Source: Flavobacterium ranwuense
GTDB lineage: Bacteria; Bacteroidota; Bacteroidia; Flavobacteriales; Flavobacteriaceae
DNA: 64,000 nucleotides
NCBI RefSeq assembly: GCF_004349315.1
Contig: NZ_SMLH01000003.1
Coordinates: 310,001 to 374,000 of the forward strand
Reading direction: 5' to 3'
Shown here: positions 8,524-17,948 of the stretch, one piece after another
How positions within the stretch are numbered: position 1 is the first letter of the stretch
Layout: the number at the start of each line of letters is the position of its first letter
Program-made: the position numbers and the translations under genes
The notes under the pieces: generated by a model
What the model saw: the letters and a program-made list of their open reading frames with translations, nothing else
Told to the model about the DNA's origin: nothing
Database searches by the model: none

Positions 8524-9620
8524 AACTTTTATACATTGTTCCTAACATAAATAACGAAGGCGGTGTAGCCAGAGTCCTTTCTGTAAAAGCCAATTACCTA
8601 ATTGATAAATTAGGATATGAAGTTCATATTCTGACTCAAAACGAGGGTTTTTCTCCTTTGTTTTATTCTTTTGATTCCAATATTATTTTTCACGATATGA
8701 GACTGAAAGGCAATGTATTTCAGTTTTTTAATTCTTACAGGAACGCTTTAAAAACTAAAATTAAAGCAATTCAACCCGATGTTATTGTTGTTTGTGATAA
8801 TGGTTTAAAAGCGTATTTTATTCCTTTTATTTTAAAAAACAAAGTTCCACTAGTTTTAGAAATGCACAGTTCAATGTTTATTGAAGAAAGAAAATTAAAG
8901 AATAATTTTTTGACGAAAGTTAGATCTGGTTTTTTTCATTTTTTTAAAAAAATTGGAATAAAGAAATACGATCGATTTGTTGTTGTGACGAGCGAAAGCA
9001 TTGCAGAATGGAAGATAAATAATGCAATTGTTATTCCAAATCCCTTATGGTTCACTTCGGAAAAATCCAATGCTTTAGAAAATAAAAAAGTCATTGCTGT
9101 TGGTCGGCATACGTATGAAAAAGGATTTGACAGAATGTTGCAAATCTGGAAAAAAGTAGTTGCCAAATACCCGGAATGGATATTGGAAATTTATGGAAAT
9201 TCATCTGAAAATATTAATTTAAAATTGTTGGCTGAAAATCTGAATATTTCAGATAATGTAGTTTTTTATGACGCAGTTCAGGATATTGATAAAAAATATT
9301 TAGAAGCTTCATTTTATTTGATGACGTCTCGATTTGAAGGTTTTGGAATGGTTTTGATTGAGGCGATGGCTTCCGGATTGCCTTGTATTGCTTATGATTG
9401 TCCGTGTGGACCAAGAGCAATAATTTCTCAAAACCAAGACGGATTTTTGATCGAAAATGGGAACGAATCAGATTATGTAAAAGCAGTCGAGACTTTAATC
9501 GAAAATGCGACATTAAGAAAAGAAATGGGTAAAAAGGCAAAATTATCCAGCGAAAAATACCATATCGATGCTATTATGGAAACTTGGGATCAATTATTTA
9601 TTGAAATCAAAAAGAATTAA
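8520..9620 (+). CDS. Glycosyltransferase family 4
   Basis: This 366-residue GT-B enzyme has the N-terminal GGVARVLSVKANYL loop (residues about 14-27), the central strand KVIAVGRHTYEKGFDRML that begins the donor domain, and the C-terminal SRFEGFGMVLIEAMASGLPCIAYDC block carrying the E-x7-E donor-sugar site. This pattern is the classic retaining GT4 signature. It overlaps the ketoisomerase gene by four bases (ATGA) and ends four bases inside the convergent GT2 gene. It probably acts on the lipid-linked repeat unit in the cytoplasm; linkage and sugars are unknown. Confidence 0.88.
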   Translation: MKLLYIVPNINNEGGVARVLSVKANYLIDKLGYEVHILTQNEGFSPLFYSFDSNIIFHDMRLKGNVFQFFNSYRNALKTKIKAIQPDVIVVCDNGLKAYFIPFILKNKVPLVLEMHSSMFIEERKLKNNFLTKVRSGFFHFFKKIGIKKYDRFVVVTSESIAEWKINNAIVIPNPLWFTSEKSNALENKKVIAVGRHTYEKGFDRMLQIWKKVVAKYPEWILEIYGNSSENINLKLLAENLNISDNVVFYDAVQDIDKKYLEASFYLMTSRFEGFGMVLIEAMASGLPCIAYDCPCGPRAIISQNQDGFLIENGNESDYVKAVETLIENATLRKEMGKKAKLSSEKYHIDAIMETWDQLFIEIKKN

Positions 9621-10507
9621 TTTTTATAACTTATCGAGCACAAATAGCCAATCCGAAACCAATTAAAAAGGAATAAATTAGGATTGTTTCCAGTCAAATT
9701 TTGCAGTAGATATTTCTCAAAAACGTTATGTGTATTTGAAATGATAAAAGTAGACTTTGTTCTTTTTAAAAAATGATACAATTGAATCAGTCTTACAAAT
9801 TCAATATCAATTTTTTCTTCTTCGTATAACGAAATCAAGTTTTCTAAAGATTCTTTGGTTTTGTTCAGATAAACCAAATTAGAGTCAATATCTCCGTGCT
9901 CAACAGGGTTTTCTATATGATTTACTTTAGATTTTAATAGACTCAATTGATACGAAAGTTGGGTGTCGTCATGACCGTATTTCTTTTTGTTTGTATCAAA
10001 TTTTACTTTGTTGAAACAGTCTTTTTTAATTACGGTATTATTGAAAAGTAGCGATTGACAGGGTTTTTTCTTTCGGTTTTCTGCAGATTTGTCCTCAATA
10101 AATTTTCCGTATTTCCAACGTAGTTTTTGGTTATCGGAGGGACATTTTTCAGGATGCAATCTACCGCCATAAACAACATCAAAATCATGAAGATTATCAA
10201 TGTATTTTTTTATGTAACGGGCATGAATAATAATAGAGTCGCCGTCGATGAAAAGCAAATATTCAAACTTTGCTTGTTCGGCAAGGGAATTTCTGTTTTT
10301 ACGATGCGCCAGATTTTCTTTTAAGGAGACAAAACTGCAATTTGATAATGCATTTACATTTTCATTAAATGCATTGAAATTTGATTTTGAAGCGTCATCT
10401 TGACATAAAATTTCAAAATTGATTCCGCAATCCATACATTGTTTGTGTAACTCTAAAACAAGAGGATAAACATTGTAATTGTATATTGGAACAAGAATGG
10501 ATAGCAT
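9617..10507 (-). CDS. Glycosyltransferase family 2
   Basis: This 296-residue GT-A enzyme begins LSILVPIYNYNVYPLV, carries the nucleotide-binding aspartates in CQDDASKSNF and the metal-binding DGDS motif at about residues 88-91 (LLFIDGDSI), and ends without a membrane anchor. GT2 enzymes invert configuration while transferring sugars to polysaccharides or glycolipids. Its ATG shares one base with the TAA stop of ftsE (TAATG at 10509-10505), so it should be translated after ftsE on the same message. Its 3' end overlaps the convergent GT4 gene by four bases. Confidence 0.85.
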   Translation of the reverse strand: MLSILVPIYNYNVYPLVLELHKQCMDCGINFEILCQDDASKSNFNAFNENVNALSNCSFVSLKENLAHRKNRNSLAEQAKFEYLLFIDGDSIIIHARYIKKYIDNLHDFDVVYGGRLHPEKCPSDNQKLRWKYGKFIEDKSAENRKKKPCQSLLFNNTVIKKDCFNKVKFDTNKKKYGHDDTQLSYQLSLLKSKVNHIENPVEHGDIDSNLVYLNKTKESLENLISLYEEEKIDIEFVRLIQLYHFLKRTKSTFIISNTHNVFEKYLLQNLTGNNPNLFLFNWFRIGYLCSISYKN

Positions 10508-11190
10508 TATGCCGTTCTCTGAACCACTTCAAATATTTTTGCATCTTCACATTTCAATGTTTTCGAAGGGAATTTCATCAATAATGCATAATCGTGGGTT
10601 GCCATAATAATGGTTTTCCCATTAGCATTAATATTTTTTAATACTTCTAAAACTTCGGCACTGGTTTGTGGATCAAGGTTCCCTGTTGGTTCGTCAGCAA
10701 GGATTAATTCGGGGTCGTTCAGTAAAGCTCTGGCTATGGCAACACGCTGTTGTTCACCACCTGAAAGTTGATGCGGCATTTTATTGCCAAATTCTTTCAT
10801 GCCTACTTTGTCTAAAACTTCATCAATTTTTCGTTGCATTTCGTCATTGTCAATCCAGCCTGTAGCTTTTAGAACAAATAGCATATTGTCTTTTACCGTT
10901 CTGTCCGGTAGTAATTTGAAATCTTGAAAAACGATTCCAATCTTTCTTCTCAAAAACGGAATGTCATCTTCTTTCAGGGTTGCTAAATCAAAATCTACTA
11001 TATGGCCTTCTCCTTCCGTTAAAGCTAAATCAGCATATAAAGTTTTCATTAAGCTACTTTTTCCAGAGCCTGTTTTTCCAATAATATAAAGGAATTCACC
11101 GTGTTTTACCTCCAAGTTTACCTCTGTTAAAATAGATTTCCCCTCTTGATAAATATTTACATTTTTTAAAGACAGTACGGATTGTGACAT
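10507..11190 (-). CDS. ftsE: Cell-division ABC transporter ATP-binding protein FtsE
   Basis: This 227-residue ABC ATPase has Walker [10 protein letters not shown] (residues 39-46), Q-loop [14 protein letters not shown], signature [16 protein letters not shown] and Walker [10 protein letters not shown] followed by the H-loop MATHD. The [12 protein letters not shown] stretch is the FtsE hallmark. FtsE pairs with the membrane protein FtsX to control septal peptidoglycan hydrolysis, but no ftsX lies in this window. The frame could extend to 11241, but the ATG at 11190 gives the normal N-terminus, and a promoter-like TACTTTTA sits about 23 bases upstream of it. One-base overlap with the GT2 gene downstream. 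Confidence 0.88.
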   Translation of the reverse strand: MSQSVLSLKNVNIYQEGKSILTEVNLEVKHGEFLYIIGKTGSGKSSLMKTLYADLALTEGEGHIVDFDLATLKEDDIPFLRRKIGIVFQDFKLLPDRTVKDNMLFVLKATGWIDNDEMQRKIDEVLDKVGMKEFGNKMPHQLSGGEQQRVAIARALLNDPELILADEPTGNLDPQTSAEVLEVLKNINANGKTIIMATHDYALLMKFPSKTLKCEDAKIFEVVQRTA

Positions 11191-11409
11191 AATTTGCATT
11201 TGTTTATTGGGTAAAAGTAATAAGATAACGGTTCTATTCAAAATAAATTCTATTCAATTAGATAGAATTCTGATAATTATAAATAATACGTGAAAGTAGT
11301 TGAGTTTAGAGGGATGAATAATATAGTATTGAAAGTTAAATTCTATGGTGTTTAAAAAAATGTTCATAATAAAATCCAATAACGATTCGTTATAGACTTC
11401 AGAATATGA

Positions 11410-11417
11410 TACATTTG
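11410..11417 (+). promoter_or_regulatory. -7 promoter element TACATTTG for the TPR-protein gene
   Basis: This is a perfect TAnnTTTG match 21 bases before the ATG at 11439. It is the only such match close to the gene in the 248-base region upstream. Confidence 0.45.
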
Positions 11418-11438
11418 AATTATTAAAATAAAATTACA

Positions 11439-14400
11439 ATGCGTAAAATTTCTTGGCTCTTCTTTATTCCAATTTTCATTATAACTGCCACTATTTCGGC
11501 ACAAAAATCAACCATTTACACGCACGATTCGAAAGATTTCAATAAAGCGGTTTCTTTGTTTAAAGACTCGCAATATGCATCGGCGCAAATTATTTTTAAT
11601 AAAGTAAAGGAAACAGCTACTACTGAAGAGCTAAAATCAGATTGTGCGTATTATGCTGCGAATTGCGCCATTCGAACCAATCAATCGAATGCTGATGAAT
11701 TGATGGAGCAATTTGTTGCTGATTATCCTACGAGCGTAAAACAAAATCAGGCATACATTGAAGTGGCACATTATCATTTTAATCAAGGAAATTTTCCGCA
11801 AGCGTTACAATGGTTTGATAAAGTGGACGAAAGCAGTTTAAGCAGAAATGACCAAGATAAATTCAATTTCCAAAAAGGCTATAGTTTTTTTAATGCCAAA
11901 AAGAAAAAAGAAGCCACCGTTTATTTGAATAAAGTCGTGAATTCTGCCGAATATGGTTCTCAAGCCAAATATTATTTAGGTTTTATGGCTTATGAAGGCG
12001 ATGATTATAAGCAAGCCACAAAATATTTTGATGAAGTTTCAGGTGAAGAAAAGTACAAAGAAAAGCTTTCGTATTATCAGGCGGATATGAATTTTAAGTT
12101 GGGGAATTTCCAAAAAGCAATTGATTTAGGTCAGAAAGCAATGGCTAAATCAAATCCTTTAGAAAAATCTGAACTGAATAAAATCATTGGCGAAAGCTAT
12201 TTCAATTTAAAAAAATACGACACAGCAATTCCATATTTAGTTGCTTATAAAGGAAAAAAAGGAAGATGGAATAATACGGATTTTTATCAATTAGGATACG
12301 CGTATTACAAACAAAAAGACTACGAAAACGCGATTTCTCAGTTTAATAAAATAATTGGAGGAAAAGATTTTGTAGCGCAAAATGCCTATTATCATTTGGG
12401 AGAAAGTTACCTGAATACCGATAAAAAACAACAAGCTTTGAACGCTTTTAAGAACGCTTCTGAAATGGAGTTTGATCTGGCCATTCAGGAAGACGCTGGT
12501 TTGAATTATGCAAAATTAAGTTATGAATTAGGAAACTCGTATCAAAGTGTACCCGCAGTTTTACAGGCTTTTTTGAAAAAATATCCAGATAACGCTAACC
12601 GTTCAGAGGTTGAAAAATTACTGATAGATTCTTATATTTCTTCTAAAAACTACAAAGAAGCCTTAGTTTTATTGGAAAAAAATAAATCACCAGAAAATAA
12701 ATTAGCGTACCAAAAAGTGCTTTTTTATAGAGGTCTAGAATTATATACCGATGGGAATTATCCAGAAGCCTTGAAAATGTTCACAAAATCCATAAGTGAA
12801 CAAAAAGATGCTGTTTTTACGGCTCGTGCTACTTTCTGGCAAGGAGAAACAGAATATGTTTTAAATGATTTTAAAAACGCTTTATTAAGTTTCAAGCAGT
12901 TCATTGGTTTGAACCAAGCAGCAACAACACCAGAATTTAAAAACAGTAATTACAATATTGCTTACACGTATTTCAAATTGAAAGAATACGATCAGGCAGG
13001 GAATTATTTCCAAAATCAAATAGAAAAAGCACCCGCCGACAAAGTACGTTTGAATGATGCGTATTTGCGTTTAGCGGATTGTCGTTTTGTGACTTCAAAA
13101 TACGGTCCAGCTATGGATGCGTATGTTAAAGTGATAGAATCTAAAAGTGAGGACGCGGATTATGCCTATTTTCAAAAAGCAATTTGCTACGGATTTATTG
13201 CTAAAAATGACAAGAAAATAGAGGAATTAAACGCTTTTTTGCAATTGTATCCAAAATCAGAATACAGAGACGATGCGCTTTTTGAACTTGCCAATACCTA
13301 TGTTGCCGAGAGCAAAAATGACCTTGCCGTAAAAACGTATGAACGATTAAATACTGAATTTAAAAAAGGATCTTTCACTTCCAGGTCAATTTTGCGTCAG
13401 GGATTAGTGTATTATAACACGGATAAAGACGATCAAGCATTGTTGAAATTTAAAAAAATTGCGGCTGATTTCCCTAGAACTCCGGAGGCTTTAGAAGCTG
13501 TAGCCACCGCCCGATTAATTTATGTGGATAATGGAAGAGTAGATGAATATGCAACTTGGGTTCGTACGTTGGATTTTGTCGCTGTAACAGATGCAGAACT
13601 TGATAATGATACGTATGAAGCTGCTGAAAAGCAATTTCAACAAAATAACAGCAAGCAGGCAATCGCAGGATTTAGTGGATACGTAAATCAATTTCCTCGA
13701 GGAATTCATGCTTTACAGGCTAATTATTATCTTGCTCAATTGTATTTTTCTGAAGGATCAGAGAGCAAATCTATTCCTAATTATGAATATGTAATTGCAC
13801 AATCCAGTAGTGAATTTACAGAACAATCTTTGTCACGATTGGCTCAAATTTTTCTCAAAAATAAAGAGTATGACAAAGCAATACCGGTTTTATCCCGTTT
13901 AGAAAACGAAGCGGATCTTTCGCAGAATAAAACTTTTGCACAATCGAATTTGATGAAATCGTACTATGATAAAAAAGATTATCCAAATTCAGTTATTTAT
14001 GCGGAGAAGGTTTTGATGAATCCTAAAACGGATGATAATGTAAAAAGTGATGCGCAAATCATCATTGCACGTGCGGCAATTGAAACGGGTGATGAAGCGA
14101 AAGCAAGAGTTGCCTACGCAAAATTAATGACGATTGCCAAAGGAGAATTAGCTGCGGAAGCTTTGTATTATGATGCTTATTTTAAGAACAAAGACGAAAA
14201 GTTTGAAGCTTCTAATACTGCGGTTCAAAAATTAGCGAAGAATTATGCCAGCTATAAATATTTTGGAGCCAAAGGATTAGTTTTAATGGCAAAAAATTTT
14301 TACGGACTGAAAGACAGCTACCAAGCAACTTATATTTTAGAAAATGTAATCCAAAATTTCACTGATTTTCCGGATGTAGTTTCAGATGCGCAAAGAGAAT

Positions 14401-14453
14401 TGGATACTATAAAAGCAGAAGAATCCAAAACAAATTCATCGATTACTAAGTAA
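11439..14453 (+). CDS. Large secreted tetratricopeptide-repeat protein
   Basis: This 1004-residue protein has a signal peptide (residues 1-21, ending ISAQ) followed by TPR units along nearly the whole chain. Recurrent motifs include YYLGFMAYEGDDYKQA, YYHLGESYLNTDKKQQA and ALLSFKQFIGLN. Proteins built this way act as periplasmic scaffolds. In Bacteroidota, large TPR proteins next to outer-membrane barrel genes are common, and this one is followed by a PhzF gene and a barrel gene on the same strand. No enzymatic domain is visible. I infer an envelope-assembly role, but the partner is unknown. Confidence 0.85.
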   Translation: MRKISWLFFIPIFIITATISAQKSTIYTHDSKDFNKAVSLFKDSQYASAQIIFNKVKETATTEELKSDCAYYAANCAIRTNQSNADELMEQFVADYPTSVKQNQAYIEVAHYHFNQGNFPQALQWFDKVDESSLSRNDQDKFNFQKGYSFFNAKKKKEATVYLNKVVNSAEYGSQAKYYLGFMAYEGDDYKQATKYFDEVSGEEKYKEKLSYYQADMNFKLGNFQKAIDLGQKAMAKSNPLEKSELNKIIGESYFNLKKYDTAIPYLVAYKGKKGRWNNTDFYQLGYAYYKQKDYENAISQFNKIIGGKDFVAQNAYYHLGESYLNTDKKQQALNAFKNASEMEFDLAIQEDAGLNYAKLSYELGNSYQSVPAVLQAFLKKYPDNANRSEVEKLLIDSYISSKNYKEALVLLEKNKSPENKLAYQKVLFYRGLELYTDGNYPEALKMFTKSISEQKDAVFTARATFWQGETEYVLNDFKNALLSFKQFIGLNQAATTPEFKNSNYNIAYTYFKLKEYDQAGNYFQNQIEKAPADKVRLNDAYLRLADCRFVTSKYGPAMDAYVKVIESKSEDADYAYFQKAICYGFIAKNDKKIEELNAFLQLYPKSEYRDDALFELANTYVAESKNDLAVKTYERLNTEFKKGSFTSRSILRQGLVYYNTDKDDQALLKFKKIAADFPRTPEALEAVATARLIYVDNGRVDEYATWVRTLDFVAVTDAELDNDTYEAAEKQFQQNNSKQAIAGFSGYVNQFPRGIHALQANYYLAQLYFSEGSESKSIPNYEYVIAQSSSEFTEQSLSRLAQIFLKNKEYDKAIPVLSRLENEADLSQNKTFAQSNLMKSYYDKKDYPNSVIYAEKVLMNPKTDDNVKSDAQIIIARAAIETGDEAKARVAYAKLMTIAKGELAAEALYYDAYFKNKDEKFEASNTAVQKLAKNYASYKYFGAKGLVLMAKNFYGLKDSYQATYILENVIQNFTDFPDVVSDAQRELDTIKAEESKTNSSITK

Positions 14454-14535
14454 AGAAGTCGGGGAATTGGATTAAGAAAACAAGAAGAATCGGCATGAAA
14501 TTTTTAAAATAATCGAAAGCCAAAAAACAAAGAGA

Positions 14536-15399
14536 ATGAATTTATCTTTTTACATCGTTGATGTTTTTACAGAGAGAAAATATGCAGGCAATCAATTGGC
14601 TGTTTTTTTAGAGGCTGGTGTCTTAAGTGACGAACAGATGCAAAAAATTGCCCGTGAAATCAACTTTGCGGAAAGTACCTTTATAACTAAGCTTGAACCA
14701 AAAATTAGTGCTGCGGAAATCAGAATTTTTACTCCGGAGCACGAAATGAAGTTTGCGGGACATCCAATCATAGGAACTTCTTGGGTTCTCATGAATAAGA
14801 TTTTTGAAAATCAATCTGAAAAAATTGCGTTATCGGTTCCAATTGGTGAAATTCCAGTTCATCAATCGGGAGATTTGGTTTGGCTACAGGCTGCTCAACC
14901 AGAATTTTTAGATACTTTTTCAGCAGAAGATTTTTTAACCTTCAGCAATTTAAGCAGTGCTGATTTTGATGATGCTTTTCCCATTCAGGAAGTGACCACC
15001 GGAAGCGCTTTTGTAATTGTTCCTGTCAAAAATAAAAAGGTATTGGAGAATTTAATTCTTGACAAAAATAAAATGGATGAATGGTTGCATGCTAATTGTA
15101 AAACAAATCATAGGGCCTTGTACTTTTATTGCTTAGAAGAAACAGAGCTCATCAGTAGAATGCTATGTATTGAGAACAATCAACTTATAGAAGATGCGGC
15201 TACTGGTAGTGCCAGTACTTGTTTGCAGGCTTTTCTTTTAAAATATTATTCACCTGAAATTCAAATTATCAATCATCAGGGAGATTTTATAAATAGATCT
15301 TCTCAAATTTATTTTGATGGAAAATTGACTGAAAATCATTTTGATATAAAAATCGGGGGGAAAACGCAATTCATTGCAAAAGGCGAATGGGAAGTATAA
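14536..15399 (+). CDS. PhzF-family isomerase/epimerase-like protein
   Basis: This 287-residue protein has the two-domain diaminopimelate-epimerase-like fold of PhzF. Visible motifs are the start YIVDVFTERKYAGNQLAVFL, the catalytic-glutamate segment INFAESTFI (about residues 43-51), HEMKFAGHPIIGTSW and the second-half DAATGSASTC. PhzF itself isomerises a phenazine precursor, but most homologues, including this one with no phenazine genes around, have unknown substrates. It lies 82 bases after the TPR gene and 50 bases before the outer-membrane barrel gene. Confidence 0.85.
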   Translation: MNLSFYIVDVFTERKYAGNQLAVFLEAGVLSDEQMQKIAREINFAESTFITKLEPKISAAEIRIFTPEHEMKFAGHPIIGTSWVLMNKIFENQSEKIALSVPIGEIPVHQSGDLVWLQAAQPEFLDTFSAEDFLTFSNLSSADFDDAFPIQEVTTGSAFVIVPVKNKKVLENLILDKNKMDEWLHANCKTNHRALYFYCLEETELISRMLCIENNQLIEDAATGSASTCLQAFLLKYYSPEIQIINHQGDFINRSSQIYFDGKLTENHFDIKIGGKTQFIAKGEWEV

Positions 15400-15449
15400 A
15401 TGCAAGGTTAGAAGGGAAGAGTTATAAATAAGAAGTAAAAAAATAAAAC

Positions 15450-17258
15450 ATGACATTTAAAGATTTAAAGATAAAATCATTCACAAATAAGGCAGCAACG
15501 TTTTCGGCACCCTTCGCTTCGTGGAGGATTGGAGCGGGGATTTTGTTCTTCTTCGTTTTTCAATTTTCGTTTGCACAAAAAAAAGAACAAATAGGAACTG
15601 AGACCGTAAATGTTGTAAAACCTTATACGCCAAAAATTTCGGACGCTTTCAAAGTAAAAGAAATTCCGGAAATGGATGAAGAAGGAAATGCTAAAAAAGA
15701 AAAAATAAAATACACAATTTTCTCTTTTCCGGTGGCATCGACTTTTACACCATCCAAAGGAAAAGCTGAAGGAGTAGAGAAAGAAAAACAAGCGCATTTA
15801 TTTAAAAATTACGCCACTTTTGGGGTGGGGAATTACGGAACCTTTATTGGGGAATTATTCGTAAATCATGATATTAATGACACAGATTATGTTGGCGGAA
15901 TGTTTCGTCATCATTCGTCTGAAGGAGGAATCAAAAATGTGAAATTAGAGGATGGTTTTTATGATACATCGATTGACTTGATGTATGGTTCAAATCAAAA
16001 AGACGTGTCTTGGAATCTGGATTTAGGGTATCAAAACCAAATTTATAATTGGTACGGATTGCCTGCTAATTTTGGCAGCACTTTGACTCCTCAAGACAGA
16101 GCAACTTTGATCAACGGAATTAATCCTCAGCAAACTTACGGTACTATATCTTTAGGTGGAAATGTAGCATTTAACGGAAGTATTTTAAATAAAGCAAGTC
16201 TTAAATACAACCATTTTTCTGATGCTTCAGGATCTTCTGAAAATAGATTTTATGCAAAACCAACAGTGGAATTTGATATAATGGAAAGTGCTGTGAAAAC
16301 GAATATAATTGTTGATTATGTTGGTGGTAGTTTCAAGAAAAATTATTCAAATACGAATACTGAGCGTGTAAAATATGGTTTTACAAATTTTGGAATTGTT
16401 CCCAGTTTTGTAATGCAGGAAGATGATTGGACGTTGAATATCGGAGTTGGTTTGTTTTATAGTTTGGATAATGAAAACAGCAATAATAAATTTTTAGTGT
16501 ATCCGCAGTTCAATGCTTCTTACAAAGTTGTTGGTGATTTAATGATATTCTATGCTGGAGCCGAAGGAAATTTGGAACAAAACTCATATATGGATTTTGT
16601 CAATGAAAATCCGTTTTTATCGCCAACATTGAATATTGCACCAACAGACAAACAGTATGATATTTTTGCCGGATTAAAAGGGAAACTAACTAACAATGTG
16701 AGTTATAATATTAAAGCTTCGTATGCAAACGAAAGAAATAAAGCCTTGTTTAGAAGCAATGATTATAATGAAGATGCGGGTAACGATGATTATGCGTATG
16801 GAAATTCCTTTCAAGTGGTGTATGACGATATGAAAACATTGAGTTTTTACGGAGAATTAAAAGCTGATTTTTCTGAAGATGTATCTTTTGGAATCAACGG
16901 AACTTTCAGTAGTTATACCAATGATTTTCAGCAAGAAGCTTGGAATATGCCAACTATAAAAATAAATTCAAATCTTGATTTTAATATTACGGAGAAATGG
17001 TTTGCTGGCGCAAATGTGTTTTACGTAGGCGAGCGAAAAGATTTTCAGATAAATACTGGCTCCACGGCCAATTCTGCTGCTGAAACTTTAAAGTCTTATT
17101 TTGATGTAAATGCAAATGTTGGATTCAAATACAGCGAGCGATTGACTGCGTTTGCAAGAGCCAATAATATCACTAATAATGCCTACCAAAAATGGTTGAA
17201 TTATCCAGTTCAGGGTTTTCAGGTGATTCTGGGAGTGAACTATAAATTTGATTTTTAA
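15450..17258 (+). CDS. TonB-dependent-receptor-like outer-membrane beta-barrel protein
   Basis: This 602-residue protein appears to be an outer-membrane barrel. Alternating hydrophobic strands run from about residue 120 to the C-terminal strand FQVILGVNYKFDF, which ends in an aromatic residue as barrel proteins do. A short N-terminal domain (about 50-110) is charged and lacks a classical plug. The hydrophobic signal core (GILFFFVFQFSFAQ) starts only at about residue 30, after an unusual extension, so the true start could be later or the region may have been rearranged. Its position behind the TPR and PhzF genes suggests the TPR protein may be its periplasmic partner; this is inference. Confidence 0.75.
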   Translation: MTFKDLKIKSFTNKAATFSAPFASWRIGAGILFFFVFQFSFAQKKEQIGTETVNVVKPYTPKISDAFKVKEIPEMDEEGNAKKEKIKYTIFSFPVASTFTPSKGKAEGVEKEKQAHLFKNYATFGVGNYGTFIGELFVNHDINDTDYVGGMFRHHSSEGGIKNVKLEDGFYDTSIDLMYGSNQKDVSWNLDLGYQNQIYNWYGLPANFGSTLTPQDRATLINGINPQQTYGTISLGGNVAFNGSILNKASLKYNHFSDASGSSENRFYAKPTVEFDIMESAVKTNIIVDYVGGSFKKNYSNTNTERVKYGFTNFGIVPSFVMQEDDWTLNIGVGLFYSLDNENSNNKFLVYPQFNASYKVVGDLMIFYAGAEGNLEQNSYMDFVNENPFLSPTLNIAPTDKQYDIFAGLKGKLTNNVSYNIKASYANERNKALFRSNDYNEDAGNDDYAYGNSFQVVYDDMKTLSFYGELKADFSEDVSFGINGTFSSYTNDFQQEAWNMPTIKINSNLDFNITEKWFAGANVFYVGERKDFQINTGSTANSAAETLKSYFDVNANVGFKYSERLTAFARANNITNNAYQKWLNYPVQGFQVILGVNYKFDF

Positions 17259-17272
17259 AACAGGTTAAAAAA

Positions 17273-17383
17273 GGCAGAGGTACAAAGAGATACAGGGGGC
17301 TCAAAGATAAAAAATTTATCTTTTTTAGTCAGATAACTCAAGACATCAAAACTTTTGCCTCTTTATCTCTTTGTACCTCTGCC
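17273..17383. repeat. Intergenic inverted repeat with 20-bp perfect arms and an inner hairpin
   Basis: The left arm 17273-17292 (GGCAGAGGTACAAAGAGATA) is the exact reverse complement of 17364-17383. A second, inner hairpin AAAGATAAA / TTTATCTTT lies between them. The arms are built from words like 'ACAAAG' and 'CTCTTTG' that continue past the right arm as a pyrimidine-rich tract to about 17410. It lies between the barrel gene and the Gre-like gene, so it would fold in the transcript that links them. Confidence 0.85.
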
Positions 17384-17418
17384 TCTTTGTTTCTTTATAA
17401 CTTTTCCTCTTTCAAAAA

Positions 17419-17868
17419 ATGACTTTCAAACAAAAAACACATACTCATTATCTACAATTAGTTCAGGATAGAATCGATGTTTTCAAAGACATGATTGCCG
17501 CACTTACTGAAGATTCTAAGAACGACGCCAAGGGTTCTGCCGGAGACAAACATGAAACGGCATTGTCAATGATGCACCTTGAGCAGGAGAAACTCAATCG
17601 TAAATTGAGAGAAGTGATGGATCAAAAAATAGTTCTGGATAAAATTGACGCTGCTACAATTGCTGAAACTATCATTGTGGGAAGTTTGGTTAAGGCGAAC
17701 GGAATCTATTTGTATCTGAGTGTGGCACTTCCAAAAATTACTATTGAAGGTGTCAATATTATTGCATTATCACCGCAATCCCCTTTGGGAAATAAATTAA
17801 TGGGAAACAAAGTGGGATTTACTTTTGAAATCAATACTACAAAATATACTATAGAAGATATATTATAA
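17419..17868 (+). CDS. GreA/GreB-family transcript-cleavage-factor-like protein
   Basis: This 149-residue protein has an N-terminal helical region with heptad pattern (residues about 10-75, including GSAGDKHETALSMMHLEQEK) and a C-terminal domain ending SPQSPLGNKLMGNKVGFTFEI, which matches the C-terminal FKBP-like domain of Gre factors. Gre factors reach into the RNA-polymerase secondary channel through the coiled-coil tip and stimulate cleavage of backtracked RNA. The acidic tip seems weaker than in true GreA, so it may be a regulator that competes for the same site. Related genes are sometimes mislabelled 3-oxoacyl-ACP synthase; nothing of that enzyme is present here. Confidence 0.7.
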   Translation: MTFKQKTHTHYLQLVQDRIDVFKDMIAALTEDSKNDAKGSAGDKHETALSMMHLEQEKLNRKLREVMDQKIVLDKIDAATIAETIIVGSLVKANGIYLYLSVALPKITIEGVNIIALSPQSPLGNKLMGNKVGFTFEINTTKYTIEDIL

Positions 17869-17948
17869 GTTTCTTCTTTCTAAATTAATTCATAGTTTAC
17901 TATTATTTGGGTTTCTTTTTTTATATTAGCTCAACTAAACTGTCTATT

